Origin: Bacteroidota bacterium
GTDB lineage: Bacteria > Bacteroidota > Ignavibacteria > UBA10030 > UBA8401
Direction of reading: 5' to 3'
DNA length: 64,000 bases
Assembly: GCA_035506275.1 (NCBI GenBank)
Contig: DATJPT010000018.1
Span: 1-64,000, forward strand
Shown here: in pieces, positions 16,931 to 26,200 of the stretch
Numbering within the stretch: position 1 is the first letter of the stretch
How the letters are laid out: each line of letters opens with the position of its first letter
Program-made: the position numbers and the translations under genes
Notes under the pieces: generated by a model
The model's input: the letters and a program-made list of their open reading frames with translations, nothing else
Databases searched by the model: none
What the model was told of the DNA's origin: nothing

Positions 16931-18271
16931 ATGTCAGAAAACAAACGAATCAACACAATTATCGTCGGGGCGGCTGGAAGGGATTTTCATAATTTCAACA
17001 TGGTGTACCGGGGGAGGGCTGAATACAACGTCGTTGCATTTACCGCGGCGCAAATTCCAAACATCGCCGGAAGAAAATATCCGGCGGCATTAGCGGGCGG
17101 GTTGTACCCGAAGGGTATACCCATCCACGAAGAAAAGGACCTTGAGCGATTGATCGCCGACCACAATGTCGATGAGGTGGTCTTTTCATACAGCGACGTA
17201 ACATACCGCCGTGTCATGAGCCTTGGCTCGCGTGCGACCGCCGCCGGGGCGCATTTCAAGATTCTCGGAACCCGTGAGACAACGGTGAAAAGCACCAGGC
17301 CGGTCATTTCCGTTTGTGCCGTCCGCACCGGGAGCGGAAAAAGCCAGACTTCCCGGAAGGTCGCAAAACTGCTGCATGAATCCGGGTTCCGCGTTGCCGC
17401 GGTCCGCCATCCGATGCCGTACGGCGATCTGGAGAAGCAGAAAGTTCAGCGCTTTGCAGCTCTTGCCGACCTGAAGAAGCATAAATGCACGATCGAAGAA
17501 ATGGAGGAGTACGAGCCGCATATCGTCAGCGGGACGATCATCTACGCCGGCGTCGATTACGAGGCGATCCTGCGCCAGGCCGAGAACGACGCCGATGTCA
17601 TTATTTGGGACGGGGGGAACAACGACCTTCCGTTCTATAAGCCCGACCTCCACATTGTCGTAGCCGACCCCCTGCGCACCGGCGACGAGTTGACGTACTA
17701 TCCGAGCGAAGCGAACCTCCGGATAGCCGACGTTGTCATCATCAACAAGATCGATTCTGCCGCGCCGGAAGCGGTGGTGAAACTCCGTGCGAATATTCGA
17801 AGCGTCAACGCAAAAGCGAAGATCATTGACGCCGCATCTCCGATAATGCTGGAGCGTAATGAGCTCGTTGCCGGAAAGAAAGTACTGGTCATCGAAGACG
17901 GGCCGACGCTGACCCACGGCGAGATGAAGATCGGCGCCGGGACGGTTGCCGCTCAGAAATTCGGCGCGGCAGAGATCATCGACCCGCGGCCGTATGCAAC
18001 GGGCGAGATCCAAAAGACTTTCCAGGCATACCCGAAGATCGGGACGCTCCTGCCTGCCATGGGCTACAGCGACCGTCAGGTGCACGACCTCGAAAAGACG
18101 ATCAACAAGGTGCCGTGTGATGTTGTCATTATCGGAACGCCGATCGATTTGAACCGGATCGTGAAGATCAGGAAGCCGGCTCTTCGGGCGACGTACGACC
18201 TCGAAGAAATCGGCGAACCGAACCTCCAAACGGTATTGAAGGATTTCACGAAGAACATAAAGCGCCACTGA
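16931..18271 (+). CDS. Cyclic 2,3-diphosphoglycerate synthetase-like P-loop protein
   Basis: A 446-residue soluble protein. Residues 1-120 look like a Rossmann half that begins IIVGAAGRDFHNFNMVYRG; residues 125 on form a P-loop GTPase-like half with VRTGSGKSQTSRKVAK (131-146) and switch-like DGGNNDLPFYKPDL, plus VVIINKID, a guanine-specificity-like NKxD. This whole arrangement matches the family of archaeal cyclic 2,3-diphosphoglycerate synthetase, which in Methanothermus makes an osmolyte/thermoprotectant. The bacterial members are little studied. AAAGGAG precedes the ATG, and it is the last gene of the carbamoyl-phosphate cluster, 33 bases after rocD and before a terminator. I do not infer the reaction here. 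Confidence 0.75.
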   Translation: MSENKRINTIIVGAAGRDFHNFNMVYRGRAEYNVVAFTAAQIPNIAGRKYPAALAGGLYPKGIPIHEEKDLERLIADHNVDEVVFSYSDVTYRRVMSLGSRATAAGAHFKILGTRETTVKSTRPVISVCAVRTGSGKSQTSRKVAKLLHESGFRVAAVRHPMPYGDLEKQKVQRFAALADLKKHKCTIEEMEEYEPHIVSGTIIYAGVDYEAILRQAENDADVIIWDGGNNDLPFYKPDLHIVVADPLRTGDELTYYPSEANLRIADVVIINKIDSAAPEAVVKLRANIRSVNAKAKIIDAASPIMLERNELVAGKKVLVIEDGPTLTHGEMKIGAGTVAAQKFGAAEIIDPRPYATGEIQKTFQAYPKIGTLLPAMGYSDRQVHDLEKTINKVPCDVVIIGTPIDLNRIVKIRKPALRATYDLEEIGEPNLQTVLKDFTKNIKRH

Positions 18272-18295
18272 GTCCGATCCCAAAAGTTAAACCTT

Positions 18296-18340
18296 TGCCG
18301 CCGGCGGTGTTCTAATCAACATCACTGCGGCATTTTTTTT
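18296..18340 (+). terminator. Rho-independent terminator of the argF cluster
   Basis: TGCCGC (18296-18301) pairs with GCGGCA (18327-18332), with an inner GGTGTT/AACATC helix, followed by eight T (18333-18340). It closes the run that starts with argF. Confidence 0.75.
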
Positions 18341-18370
18341 AAAATTCCAATTTCAAAAAGTTCTCGGTCT

Positions 18371-19258
18371 ATGAAGAATTATTCACGATGGATTTCCGCT
18401 TTTCGACGAAGCGCTGTCGGTGTCCGGCGGAATTTACGCAGCGTGCTTATTGCTTCCCTCTGTTGTATGGCCGGCTGCGGCATGATCGACCTCAAAAGCC
18501 ATTGGCGGAATCGTCCCATTGTCATCGACGGAAGAAACACCGAATGGGGAACCTCGCTCGTGCTGCTCGACGACAAAGAAACGTCGATCGCTATTCTCAA
18601 CGATTCCGACTTTATATATATCGGCTTGGTCTCCACCAATCGGAATCTCAGGAATCAGGTTGCGAGAAGAGGGATGACCGTTTGGTTCGACGTTGAAGGG
18701 GGGAAGGATCAAAAGTTCGGAGTCCATTATCCGATGGGGTTCGAGGCCGTCCGTCCGGAATCGGAGGCCGGTTCGGATGCGGGAAGCCAGCCCTCGATAA
18801 CACAAAGCACGATGCCGGCCGACGACCTGGAGATCGAGGGGCCGGGAAAAGACGATCATCATCCGATGACCTTTGCGGAAGCAGGGGGGATCGAGGCGAA
18901 GTACAAGATCGCCAACGGCGTGCTCGTTTATGAAATGAAAGTTCCCCTCTCCGATCGAAGTACGAGTCCGTTCACGGTCGGAGCAAAATCGGGAGCGGTC
19001 ATCGGTGTCGGCGCGGAGACTTCGAATGCAAAAAGTTCGCCCCGGCCCACCGAGGGTGTAGCCGAAAGCGGCGGCCGTGGCGGGATGGGAGGAGAAGGTG
19101 GATATGGCGGCGGAGGATACGGAGGGGGGGGACGAGGCCGGCGCGGGGGTGGAGGGGGTGGAGGCGGCAGACGATCGTCCTCCGAAAATCAGGGAGAGCC
19201 TTTTTCGACGTGGGCGAAAGTACAATTGGCGGTGTTCGACACGTCTGCAGCAAAATAA
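18371..19258 (+). CDS. Glycine-rich lipoprotein, CBM9-like N-terminal domain
   Basis: A 295-residue protein with a basic N-terminus, a hydrophobic run (about 24-33) and a lipobox MAGC with Cys36, so probably a lipoprotein. Residues 45-225 contain IVIDGRNTEWG, a typical opening of CBM9/DOMON-like sandwiches, and several beta-rich stretches. Residues about 232-272 are almost only Gly, Arg and aromatic residues (GGYGGGGYGGGGRGRRGGG), a low-complexity tail. A polar linker precedes it. No catalytic motif is visible. It stands alone behind a terminator and before a repeat. Glycine-rich tails of this sort bind RNA or self-associate in other proteins; here that is speculation. Confidence 0.6.
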   Translation: MKNYSRWISAFRRSAVGVRRNLRSVLIASLCCMAGCGMIDLKSHWRNRPIVIDGRNTEWGTSLVLLDDKETSIAILNDSDFIYIGLVSTNRNLRNQVARRGMTVWFDVEGGKDQKFGVHYPMGFEAVRPESEAGSDAGSQPSITQSTMPADDLEIEGPGKDDHHPMTFAEAGGIEAKYKIANGVLVYEMKVPLSDRSTSPFTVGAKSGAVIGVGAETSNAKSSPRPTEGVAESGGRGGMGGEGGYGGGGYGGGGRGRRGGGGGGGGRRSSSENQGEPFSTWAKVQLAVFDTSAAK

Positions 19259-19389
19259 CACGCAGCATTCTTACCGGGATCCTCAGTGCGAGCGTCCCAA
19301 CGTTTTATTCTGGTGTCATCAATGGCAATATTCAAGTTTGAAAAAGAAAATTGTCATGCCTGCGAAAGCGGGCGTCCATTGCAGCATCA

Positions 19390-19420
19390 TCTCGTTCCCG
19401 ATCTCAGATCGGGAACGAGA
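19390..19420. repeat. Dispersed GTTCCC hairpin, copy 4
   Basis: TCTCGTTCCCGATC (19390-19403) and GATCGGGAACGAGA (19407-19420) make a perfect 14-bp stem, loop TCA. The outer arms match the other copies; the inner four pairs are GATC/GATC. Confidence 0.9.
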
Positions 19421-19518
19421 ACGTAAACATCCCTCCTCTTCTTGATAATCCTTGTCCCACCCCTTATATTGGCTCAGCAAAATTATTGTTCGCCAACGAG
19501 AGTCAGCTCGTTTCTTCT

Positions 19519-20646
19519 ATGAATCCGCCTCGTTCCTCTCAACGTATAGCCTTCGTCTGTTTTTCCCGTGCGCTGGGAGGGCTTGAACTATCTACACTCC
19601 GCCTCGTGAAGGGAATCAATTCCCGGGGAATTCATGCAATGGTGATCGTTCCGCCGTCATCTCCGCTCGAGCAGCGCGCGGTTGAATGGGGAATTAAGAT
19701 GGCAACGCTTATGCCGCGATGGAGGTATGGAGATATCTTTGCCGCGCGCAAGCTTGCCGGCATCCTGAAGGAACACAAGATCGGCCTTGTTGTGATGATG
19801 CAGTCGCAGGATATTCATCTTGCGGCACTTGCAGCATATTTGTTTCCCTCGCCCAAACTTGTTTTTTATCAGCAGATGGATTCGAGGCACAACAAGCGCG
19901 ATCTCTGGCATCGGTGGATTTTTTCGCGCTTGTCGCTCTGGATCACTCTGACAAACACGATGAAGGACAATGCGCTTGCGACGACACCGATGAAAAGCGC
20001 CAAAGTGAAAGTTGTTCCGCTCGGCACCGATCTTGAGAGATTTGAGCCGTCACAATTCGCTCAATCGGAAGCCCGCTCCTTCTTTGGATTGCCGCACAGC
20101 AGGAAGATCGTCGGCGTTCTCGGACGCCTCGATCCGGGCAAGGGGCAGGAAGTTCTTCTTCGCGCCATGCCCGAAGTTCTGAAACATCATCCAGAAACGC
20201 TCCTTCTCATCGCCGGGGACGAAACGGCGGGCGAACCGGGATATAAGGAGTATTTGCAGAAGCTCTGCCGATCGCTTGATGCCGACGAATCCGTGAAATT
20301 TCTTCCGTTCACGGACGACGTTCCGCGGTTGATGGCTGCGCTGGATATTTTTGTCCTTCCTTCGTTCAGCGAAACATTCGGCATTGTGGTGATCGAGGCG
20401 ATGGCGATGAAAAAACCGATCATTGCCACCGATATCGGCGGACCGCCGGAGATCATCACGCACCAACAAACGGGACTTCTTGTTGAACCGCGCGACTCAG
20501 CGGTTCTTGCCGAGGCAATAAATAGATTACTGGACAACGAGCCGTTGAAAAATTCGCTTGGCTACGCCGCAAGAGAAGATGCGCTTCGGCGGTTCAGCAT
20601 GGAAAACTGCGTCGATACCCTGCTTGGATTGTTTGCCGCGGTGTAA
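19519..20646 (+). CDS. Glycosyltransferase family 4
   Basis: A 375-residue GT-B enzyme. The N-terminal half begins RIAFVCFSRALGGLELSTLRLVKG, the acceptor-side fold of GT4; the C-terminal half has GVLGRLDPGKGQEVLLRAMP and, near the end, FVLPSFSETFGIVVIEAMAMKKPIIATDIGGPPEII, the EX7E nucleotide-sugar site (E-TFGIVVIE). It probably transfers a sugar from an NDP-sugar to a surface polysaccharide or LPS core. The open frame extends up to 19351, but that part carries the dispersed hairpin, so ATG 19519 is chosen. It is a single gene here; other glycosyltransferases lie at 27.0-29.2 kb. Confidence 0.88.
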   Translation: MNPPRSSQRIAFVCFSRALGGLELSTLRLVKGINSRGIHAMVIVPPSSPLEQRAVEWGIKMATLMPRWRYGDIFAARKLAGILKEHKIGLVVMMQSQDIHLAALAAYLFPSPKLVFYQQMDSRHNKRDLWHRWIFSRLSLWITLTNTMKDNALATTPMKSAKVKVVPLGTDLERFEPSQFAQSEARSFFGLPHSRKIVGVLGRLDPGKGQEVLLRAMPEVLKHHPETLLLIAGDETAGEPGYKEYLQKLCRSLDADESVKFLPFTDDVPRLMAALDIFVLPSFSETFGIVVIEAMAMKKPIIATDIGGPPEIITHQQTGLLVEPRDSAVLAEAINRLLDNEPLKNSLGYAAREDALRRFSMENCVDTLLGLFAAV

Positions 20647-20765
20647 GATGTCATCCCCCTGTTCCATCCAAAAGTGATCTCTATCCCTCTGCAATTTTGG
20701 TTGAGCTGGAGTGTGTAAAAAACCATCACGAAACAATTTAATAACCTCGCACCGGCGAATACTTT

Positions 20766-20794
20766 TTGACAGGGAAGCGCATTCACCGTATATT
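20766..20794 (+). promoter_or_regulatory. Promoter of the efflux operon
   Basis: TTGACA (20766-20771) and TATATT (20789-20794) are spaced by exactly 17 bases, 64 bases ahead of the first gene. This gives the TolC-adaptor-RND unit its own strong promoter. Confidence 0.75.
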
Positions 20795-20857
20795 GTTGCA
20801 CGAATGAAATAAAACCCGACGATACGGTGTCTATTCGTATGTCATGAGCAAACAACG

Positions 20858-22183
20858 ATGCTTGAGCAAAACATCCTGGTAAAAATCCGGCGTAATACCT
20901 GCCTTTTGGCCACTCTCATTTTCTCCGTGAATAGTTTCACAGCGATTGCACAAACAGACACGTTGACCGTCGATAAGGCAATTGAGATCGCTCGTCGGCA
21001 TAATCTCCAATTGCGCATAGCGGAGAACGGCCTCCAATCGGCGAAGTTGTCGCAGGAAGAATTGTCAAAGACGAAGCTTCCGCAGTTTGAATTCGAAGGA
21101 ACGGCAATTTATGCGCCGTCGTCAAATCATTTTGGCTACGACCCGGCAATCACCAACGGCGGGCAGTTTTCCGGTCAGATCGTCGCGCGGCAATCGGTCT
21201 ATGACGGAGGCCTTCGAGGCATTCGCGCAGATCAGTTCGGCATCGACATCGACCTGAAAACGAAAGAATATCGAATGGCGGAACGGGACCTGCGTTATTC
21301 GGTCAAGCAGCTCTTTATTGAAGTTCTTCGTTCCGGCGAGGAAATGCGCCTCGAGTCGGAAAGCATCGCCCAGCTTTCCGACTATTTCGAAAAAGTAAAG
21401 CAGCTGACCGGAGGAGGAAATGCCTCGTACACGGATGTGCTCAAGACGAAAGTGCAGCTCTCGAACGTTCAAATTGCGTATGAAAAATCGCTTGAGTCGC
21501 AGTCGCTGGCGAAATACGAGCTCGCCGAATTGCTCGGGGGGGTTGTCGACACCGGGTTTGTTGCAGTTGGCTCGCTGAGCGATTACAACGGCGCTGCGGT
21601 CGATTCGATGCTGGGTGCTGCCTCCGACTCACTGACGAACCTCGAGCTGACCGCCGCCGCCCTGTCCATCCGGCATTCTCAGCTGGACGTTGAACTGACA
21701 CAGCAGGAACTCGCGCCGACGGTTTCGCTTGTCGGCGATGCCGGATTGCTTACGTCGATCGACAACCTCCAGCTGCCGTACGACCAGCGTGCCGGACTCC
21801 TCGGATATTCCGTCGGCATCGTTTTCGAAATTCCATTCTTCAATTGGGGAGCGACCGATCTCCGGGTCCAGGAAAAAGAAAAGGCTGTCAGCGACCTTCA
21901 TTTTCAATCCGAACTTCTTCGCCGTTCGCTGATATCGGAGGCAAAGCAGATCCGGCTGCAGATGATAAAATTGCGTGAACGTGTTCATTCATTGCAAGAG
22001 AACGAAAAATCCGCGGAAGAGAATTTTTTCCTGACAAGATCAAAATACTCGGCAGGGGGAACTCTTTCGATCGAAGTTCTTTCAGCCCAGCAGATGCTGA
22101 CGGATACCAAACTTTCAGAGCTGCAGACGAATGCGGACATTCAACTGCTCTCTGCCAGATTAGAACAACTTCTTACTCAGTAG
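20858..22183 (+). CDS. TolC-family outer membrane efflux protein
   Basis: A 441-residue protein with a signal peptide (LLATLIFSVNSFTAIAQ, cut near residue 32). Afterwards come two repeats of long amphipathic helices starting TLTVDKAIEIARRHNLQLRIAENGL and ELTAAALSIRHSQLDVELTQQEL, the mark of the OEP family, with beta segments between. It would form the trimeric outer-membrane channel of an efflux pump. It lies 4 bases ahead of the adaptor gene and shares its promoter at 20766. Heavy-metal or drug export is possible; the permease downstream looks more like the heavy-metal branch. Confidence 0.9.
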   Translation: MLEQNILVKIRRNTCLLATLIFSVNSFTAIAQTDTLTVDKAIEIARRHNLQLRIAENGLQSAKLSQEELSKTKLPQFEFEGTAIYAPSSNHFGYDPAITNGGQFSGQIVARQSVYDGGLRGIRADQFGIDIDLKTKEYRMAERDLRYSVKQLFIEVLRSGEEMRLESESIAQLSDYFEKVKQLTGGGNASYTDVLKTKVQLSNVQIAYEKSLESQSLAKYELAELLGGVVDTGFVAVGSLSDYNGAAVDSMLGAASDSLTNLELTAAALSIRHSQLDVELTQQELAPTVSLVGDAGLLTSIDNLQLPYDQRAGLLGYSVGIVFEIPFFNWGATDLRVQEKEKAVSDLHFQSELLRRSLISEAKQIRLQMIKLRERVHSLQENEKSAEENFFLTRSKYSAGGTLSIEVLSAQQMLTDTKLSELQTNADIQLLSARLEQLLTQ

Positions 22184-22187
22184 GCCT

Positions 22188-23219
22188 ATGCGTGCACGAG
22201 AAAGAGCATCAACAGGAATTGTTCGGGGGACATTGATCCTTTTATCGGTGGGTGGAGCGATGATCGGCTGCAGGTCCAGCCATAGCAGCGAAGAGGCGGG
22301 AGAACAGGCGGCGAAGGCTGTCGTGGCCGTCAAAATGGACAACGTGGCTGAACGCGATGCGCTCCTCTCTGTCTCTGCTCTCGGGAAGACAGATGCGCTC
22401 AGGAAAGAAAAGGTATATTCGCCCATCGCCGGGAAAATCATTGCGATGAAGGTTTATGAAGGGACTGAAGTGAAACGGGGGGACATCGTTGCCGTGATCC
22501 AGTCGAAAGAGTCGAACGCCGCGATCATGGGGGCAGAAAGAATGATGAACTCAGCATCAACGCCGGAAGACAGGACTGAAGCGGGGAAAGTTCTGAAGCT
22601 TGCCGAATCGACGCAAAACAGCGTGAACGTTACCGCCCGGTTTGACGGCGCCGTCTCGGCCAGGAACGCCAGCGAAGGAGAGCTCGTTGTCGAGAACGGC
22701 GAATTGCTGACGATCATCGATCTTTCGACGATCGACTTCATTGCCGATGTGGCGGTACATGATATGCAGTTTGTCAAGATCGGTCAACAAAGTGAAATTG
22801 AGTTTCAATCAGTTCCCGGAAAAAAATTCCATGCAATCGTGGATGCCATTGATCCACAGTCCGACATTCAAAGCCAGACCGTGAAAGTTCGACTCCGTTT
22901 TCTTCGCGAGAAGGGGGAAGAAACTTCCAACCTTCGGACCGAGATGATCGGCACCGCAGCCATTGTCACAGGAATAAGGCATCATGCGTTATTTGTCCCC
23001 AAAAGCGCCCTCCTTCGCGACGATGAAAACAATTCCTACTCCGTCGTGACGATGACTGCCGACTCGCTCGCGCTCTCGATCCCGGTTTCGGTCGGTACGG
23101 AGACTGATTCTTCCGTCGAAGTCGTCGGCGGAAATATCCGCGCCGGGATGCCGGTGATCACGGAAGGGAATTATTCGCTCGCCGATTCCACGCGCGTCAC
23201 CGTCGGCGGACAGGATTAA
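22188..23219 (+). CDS. RND efflux periplasmic adaptor (MFP), lipoprotein
   Basis: A 343-residue adaptor that bridges the inner-membrane pump and the TolC channel. A hydrophobic stretch ends in the lipobox AMIGC (Cys28), so it is probably lipid-anchored. EKVYSPIAGKIIAMKVYEGTEVKRGDIVAVIQS is the first lipoyl half and VTARFDGAVSARNASEGELVVENGELLTII the second, joined by a short helical hairpin (about 105-145); beta-barrel and membrane-proximal parts follow (LFVPKSALLRDDENNSYSVV). Gene order TolC-MFP-RND with gaps of 4 and 2 bases points to one operon. Confidence 0.9.
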   Translation: MRARERASTGIVRGTLILLSVGGAMIGCRSSHSSEEAGEQAAKAVVAVKMDNVAERDALLSVSALGKTDALRKEKVYSPIAGKIIAMKVYEGTEVKRGDIVAVIQSKESNAAIMGAERMMNSASTPEDRTEAGKVLKLAESTQNSVNVTARFDGAVSARNASEGELVVENGELLTIIDLSTIDFIADVAVHDMQFVKIGQQSEIEFQSVPGKKFHAIVDAIDPQSDIQSQTVKVRLRFLREKGEETSNLRTEMIGTAAIVTGIRHHALFVPKSALLRDDENNSYSVVTMTADSLALSIPVSVGTETDSSVEVVGGNIRAGMPVITEGNYSLADSTRVTVGGQD

Positions 23220-23221
23220 CG

Positions 23222-26200
23222 ATGGGTCTTTTCGAATACGTCCGCCGCCATGCGAAAGCGGTTCTCTTCACCGTCGCGGTGTTTGTCCTCTCCGGCATCG
23301 CCTTGATGCAGGACATGCCGATCTCCCTTTTTCCCGACATTACCTTTCCCCGCATCGTCATCCTTGCGGACAACGGCGAAGAGCCTGCCGAGCGAATGAT
23401 GGTCGAAGTGACCAAGCCGCTCGAGGAGGTCGCAACGTCGGTTCCCGGAGTTACTATTGTCCGCTCCATCACGGGGCGCGGCTCGACGGAAATTTCCATC
23501 GGCTTGAATTGGGGGTCCAATGTTCTGCAGACGCTGCAGCTGCTGCAGGGGCGGATCGCAAACATCAGGAACGAGCTTCCGTCCGCGGCCTCGATCCAGG
23601 TGCAGCAAATGAGCGTCTCGGTATTCCCGATCCATGGATACAGCCTGACGTCGGATTCGCTGAGCCTGGTCGCGCTGCGCGATATTGCGCTCTATCAGAT
23701 CAGACCGGCGTTGATGAAAGTGAAGGGCGTCGCAAAGGTCGAGATCACCGGCGGCGACACGCGCGAGTTTCACGTGATCGTTGCGCCTGAAAAGCTTGCG
23801 ATGTACAAGCTCGATATCCGGCAGGTGGCGGACGCAATCCAAAAAACGAACTTCGTTTCGTCGACGGGATTGGTCGACAACAACTATCAGCTCTACCTGT
23901 CGCTTGTTTCGGGGCTTTTCAAAACGATCGATGATATCAAAGGGGTCACGGTGGCCGTTCAGAACGGCGTACCCATAAAGGTCTCCGACGTTGCTGAGGT
24001 CAAGGCCTCCGTCGCGGATAAATACATCCGCACCACGGCGCGTGGCAACGATGCGGTCCTGATCAATATCATCAAACAGCCGACCGGAAGCACCGTGCAG
24101 ATCGGAAACGACGTTACGGCCGAAGTGGCGAAGCTCAATCTTCCGGCCGGTGTTCGCTTCGAGAATTTTTATGACCAGGCGGGGTTCATCATGAGCTCCA
24201 TCTCGAGCACGCGAGACAGCATCCTGATCGGCGTCGTTCTTGCGATGGTGGTGATCTTTCTTTTCCTGCGGAGCTGGCGCATCAGCCTGGTGATCCTGCT
24301 CGTCGTGCCGGCGACGATCGCGTGCACGATCGCCTGCATTTCCTCGGTCGGATTGACGATCAACATCATGACCCTTGGCGGAATCGCGGCCGCGGTCGGC
24401 TTGATCATCGACGACTCGATCGTCGTGATCGAAAACATTTTCACGCATTTCACCCAGAATGCCCGTTCGGGCGATACGCGGGCGTCCTTTGCCGAGACCA
24501 CCTCCTCCTCGGTGAAGCAATTGATGCCCGCCATCATCGGTTCGACGGCCAGCACGATCGTGATCCATATTCCCCTGGCTTTTCTCGGCGGAGTGACGGG
24601 GGCGTTCTTTGCCTCTCTTTCGATCACCATCGTCTTCGCCATGCTGATCTCATTCCTGTTTTCGATCACCCTTGCGCCTCTCCTCTCGATGTTCTTCATC
24701 AAGGGGTCGGAAATCAGCCATGAGATAGAACATCATCACCATGCATCGCCGCTCATGCAGTGGTATGAGCGGACGCTCCGCATTCTTCTGAGGTACCGAT
24801 GGGGGATCATCCCCGTTTCGTTCGCAGTGATCGTTGCAACGTACGTTCTTTACAAGAATATCGGAAGCGACTTCATGCCGGAGATGGACGAAGGAACGTT
24901 CGTCCTGGATTACACCTCTCCCCCGGGGACGTCGCTCAATGAAACCAATCGCATCCTGATGCAGGTGGAAAAGATCATCATGTCCGTCCCCGAAGTAGAA
25001 TCATATTCCCGCAGAACCGGTACGCAGCTCGGATTTTTTCTGACGGAAGTGAACAACGGCGACTATCTCGTCAAGCTGAAACAGCATCGGTCCCGCAGCA
25101 TTGAAGAGGTCATAGACGACGTGCGCGGAAGGATAGAAGCGACCCAGCCGAATCTTCAGGTCGACTTCGGGCAGCTCATGATGGACGTGATCGGCGATCT
25201 GACAAACAATCCGTCCCCGGTCGAGATCAAGATCTTCGGCGATGACGCCGGCGTTCTCCGGAAGAAAGCCCAGGAAGTGAAAGAAATCATTGAAAAAGTT
25301 CCCGGCGTCGTCGACGCCTTTAACGGCATCGTCATTTCGGGTCCGTCGTTGATCGTCGATGTGGACCCGGCGCGGGCTGCGATCGCCGGGTTCAACCCGG
25401 ATGATGTGCGCGACCAATTGACGACAATGATGAGGGGGGAGGGCGAGAGCAAGATCCAGAAGGGTGAAAAACTCATCGGGATTCGGACGCGGTTCCCTGA
25501 TTCGTATCGAACCGACATCGGCAAATTGAAGAAGCTGCGTCTCATCAATCCAAATGGCGTCTTTGTTCCCCTCTCGACGATCGCAGCGATCCGGACGACG
25601 GCGGGACAGGCGGAGATCGACCGCGAACGGCTGAGACAGTTCATTGCAGTGACCGCCCGAATCTCACAGCGCGACCTCGGAAGCACGGTTGACGCCATCA
25701 AGACGAAACTTGCCGGAGAATTTTATCTCCCGCGGGGAATGACGATGGAGTTCGGCGGTGTCTATCAGACCCAGCAGGAATCGTTTCGCGGTCTGCTGCT
25801 CGTAGCGATCGCGGCGTTCATGCTGGTCTTCATCGTGCTGCTGTTCGAGTTCGGCGAGTTCGCTGTTCCGCTATCGATCTTTGTCGTGAACGTTCTTTCG
25901 TTGTTTGGAGTGCTTGCTGCGTTGTGGATCACCGGCGTGACCTTCAACATTTCAAGCTTCGTCGGCGTCATCATGATCATCGGCATCGTGGCGGAGAACG
26001 CGATCTTCGTCCTGCACCAGTTCAAAATTCTGCAGGCGCAAGGGATGGAGATCGAAGAGGCATTGGTTCACGCGGCTTCGGTCCGTGTGCGGCCGATCTT
26101 GATGACAACGCTCGCGGCTGTGTTTGCGCTTCTTCCACTCTCGCTCGGCATCGGAGCCGGCGCACAAATGCAGCAGCCCCTCGCTATCGCTGTGATCGGA

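Noticed and set aside
19351..19518. Longer start for the GT4 gene
   Set aside because: This part contains a dispersed hairpin (19390-19420) and no GT4 similarity.
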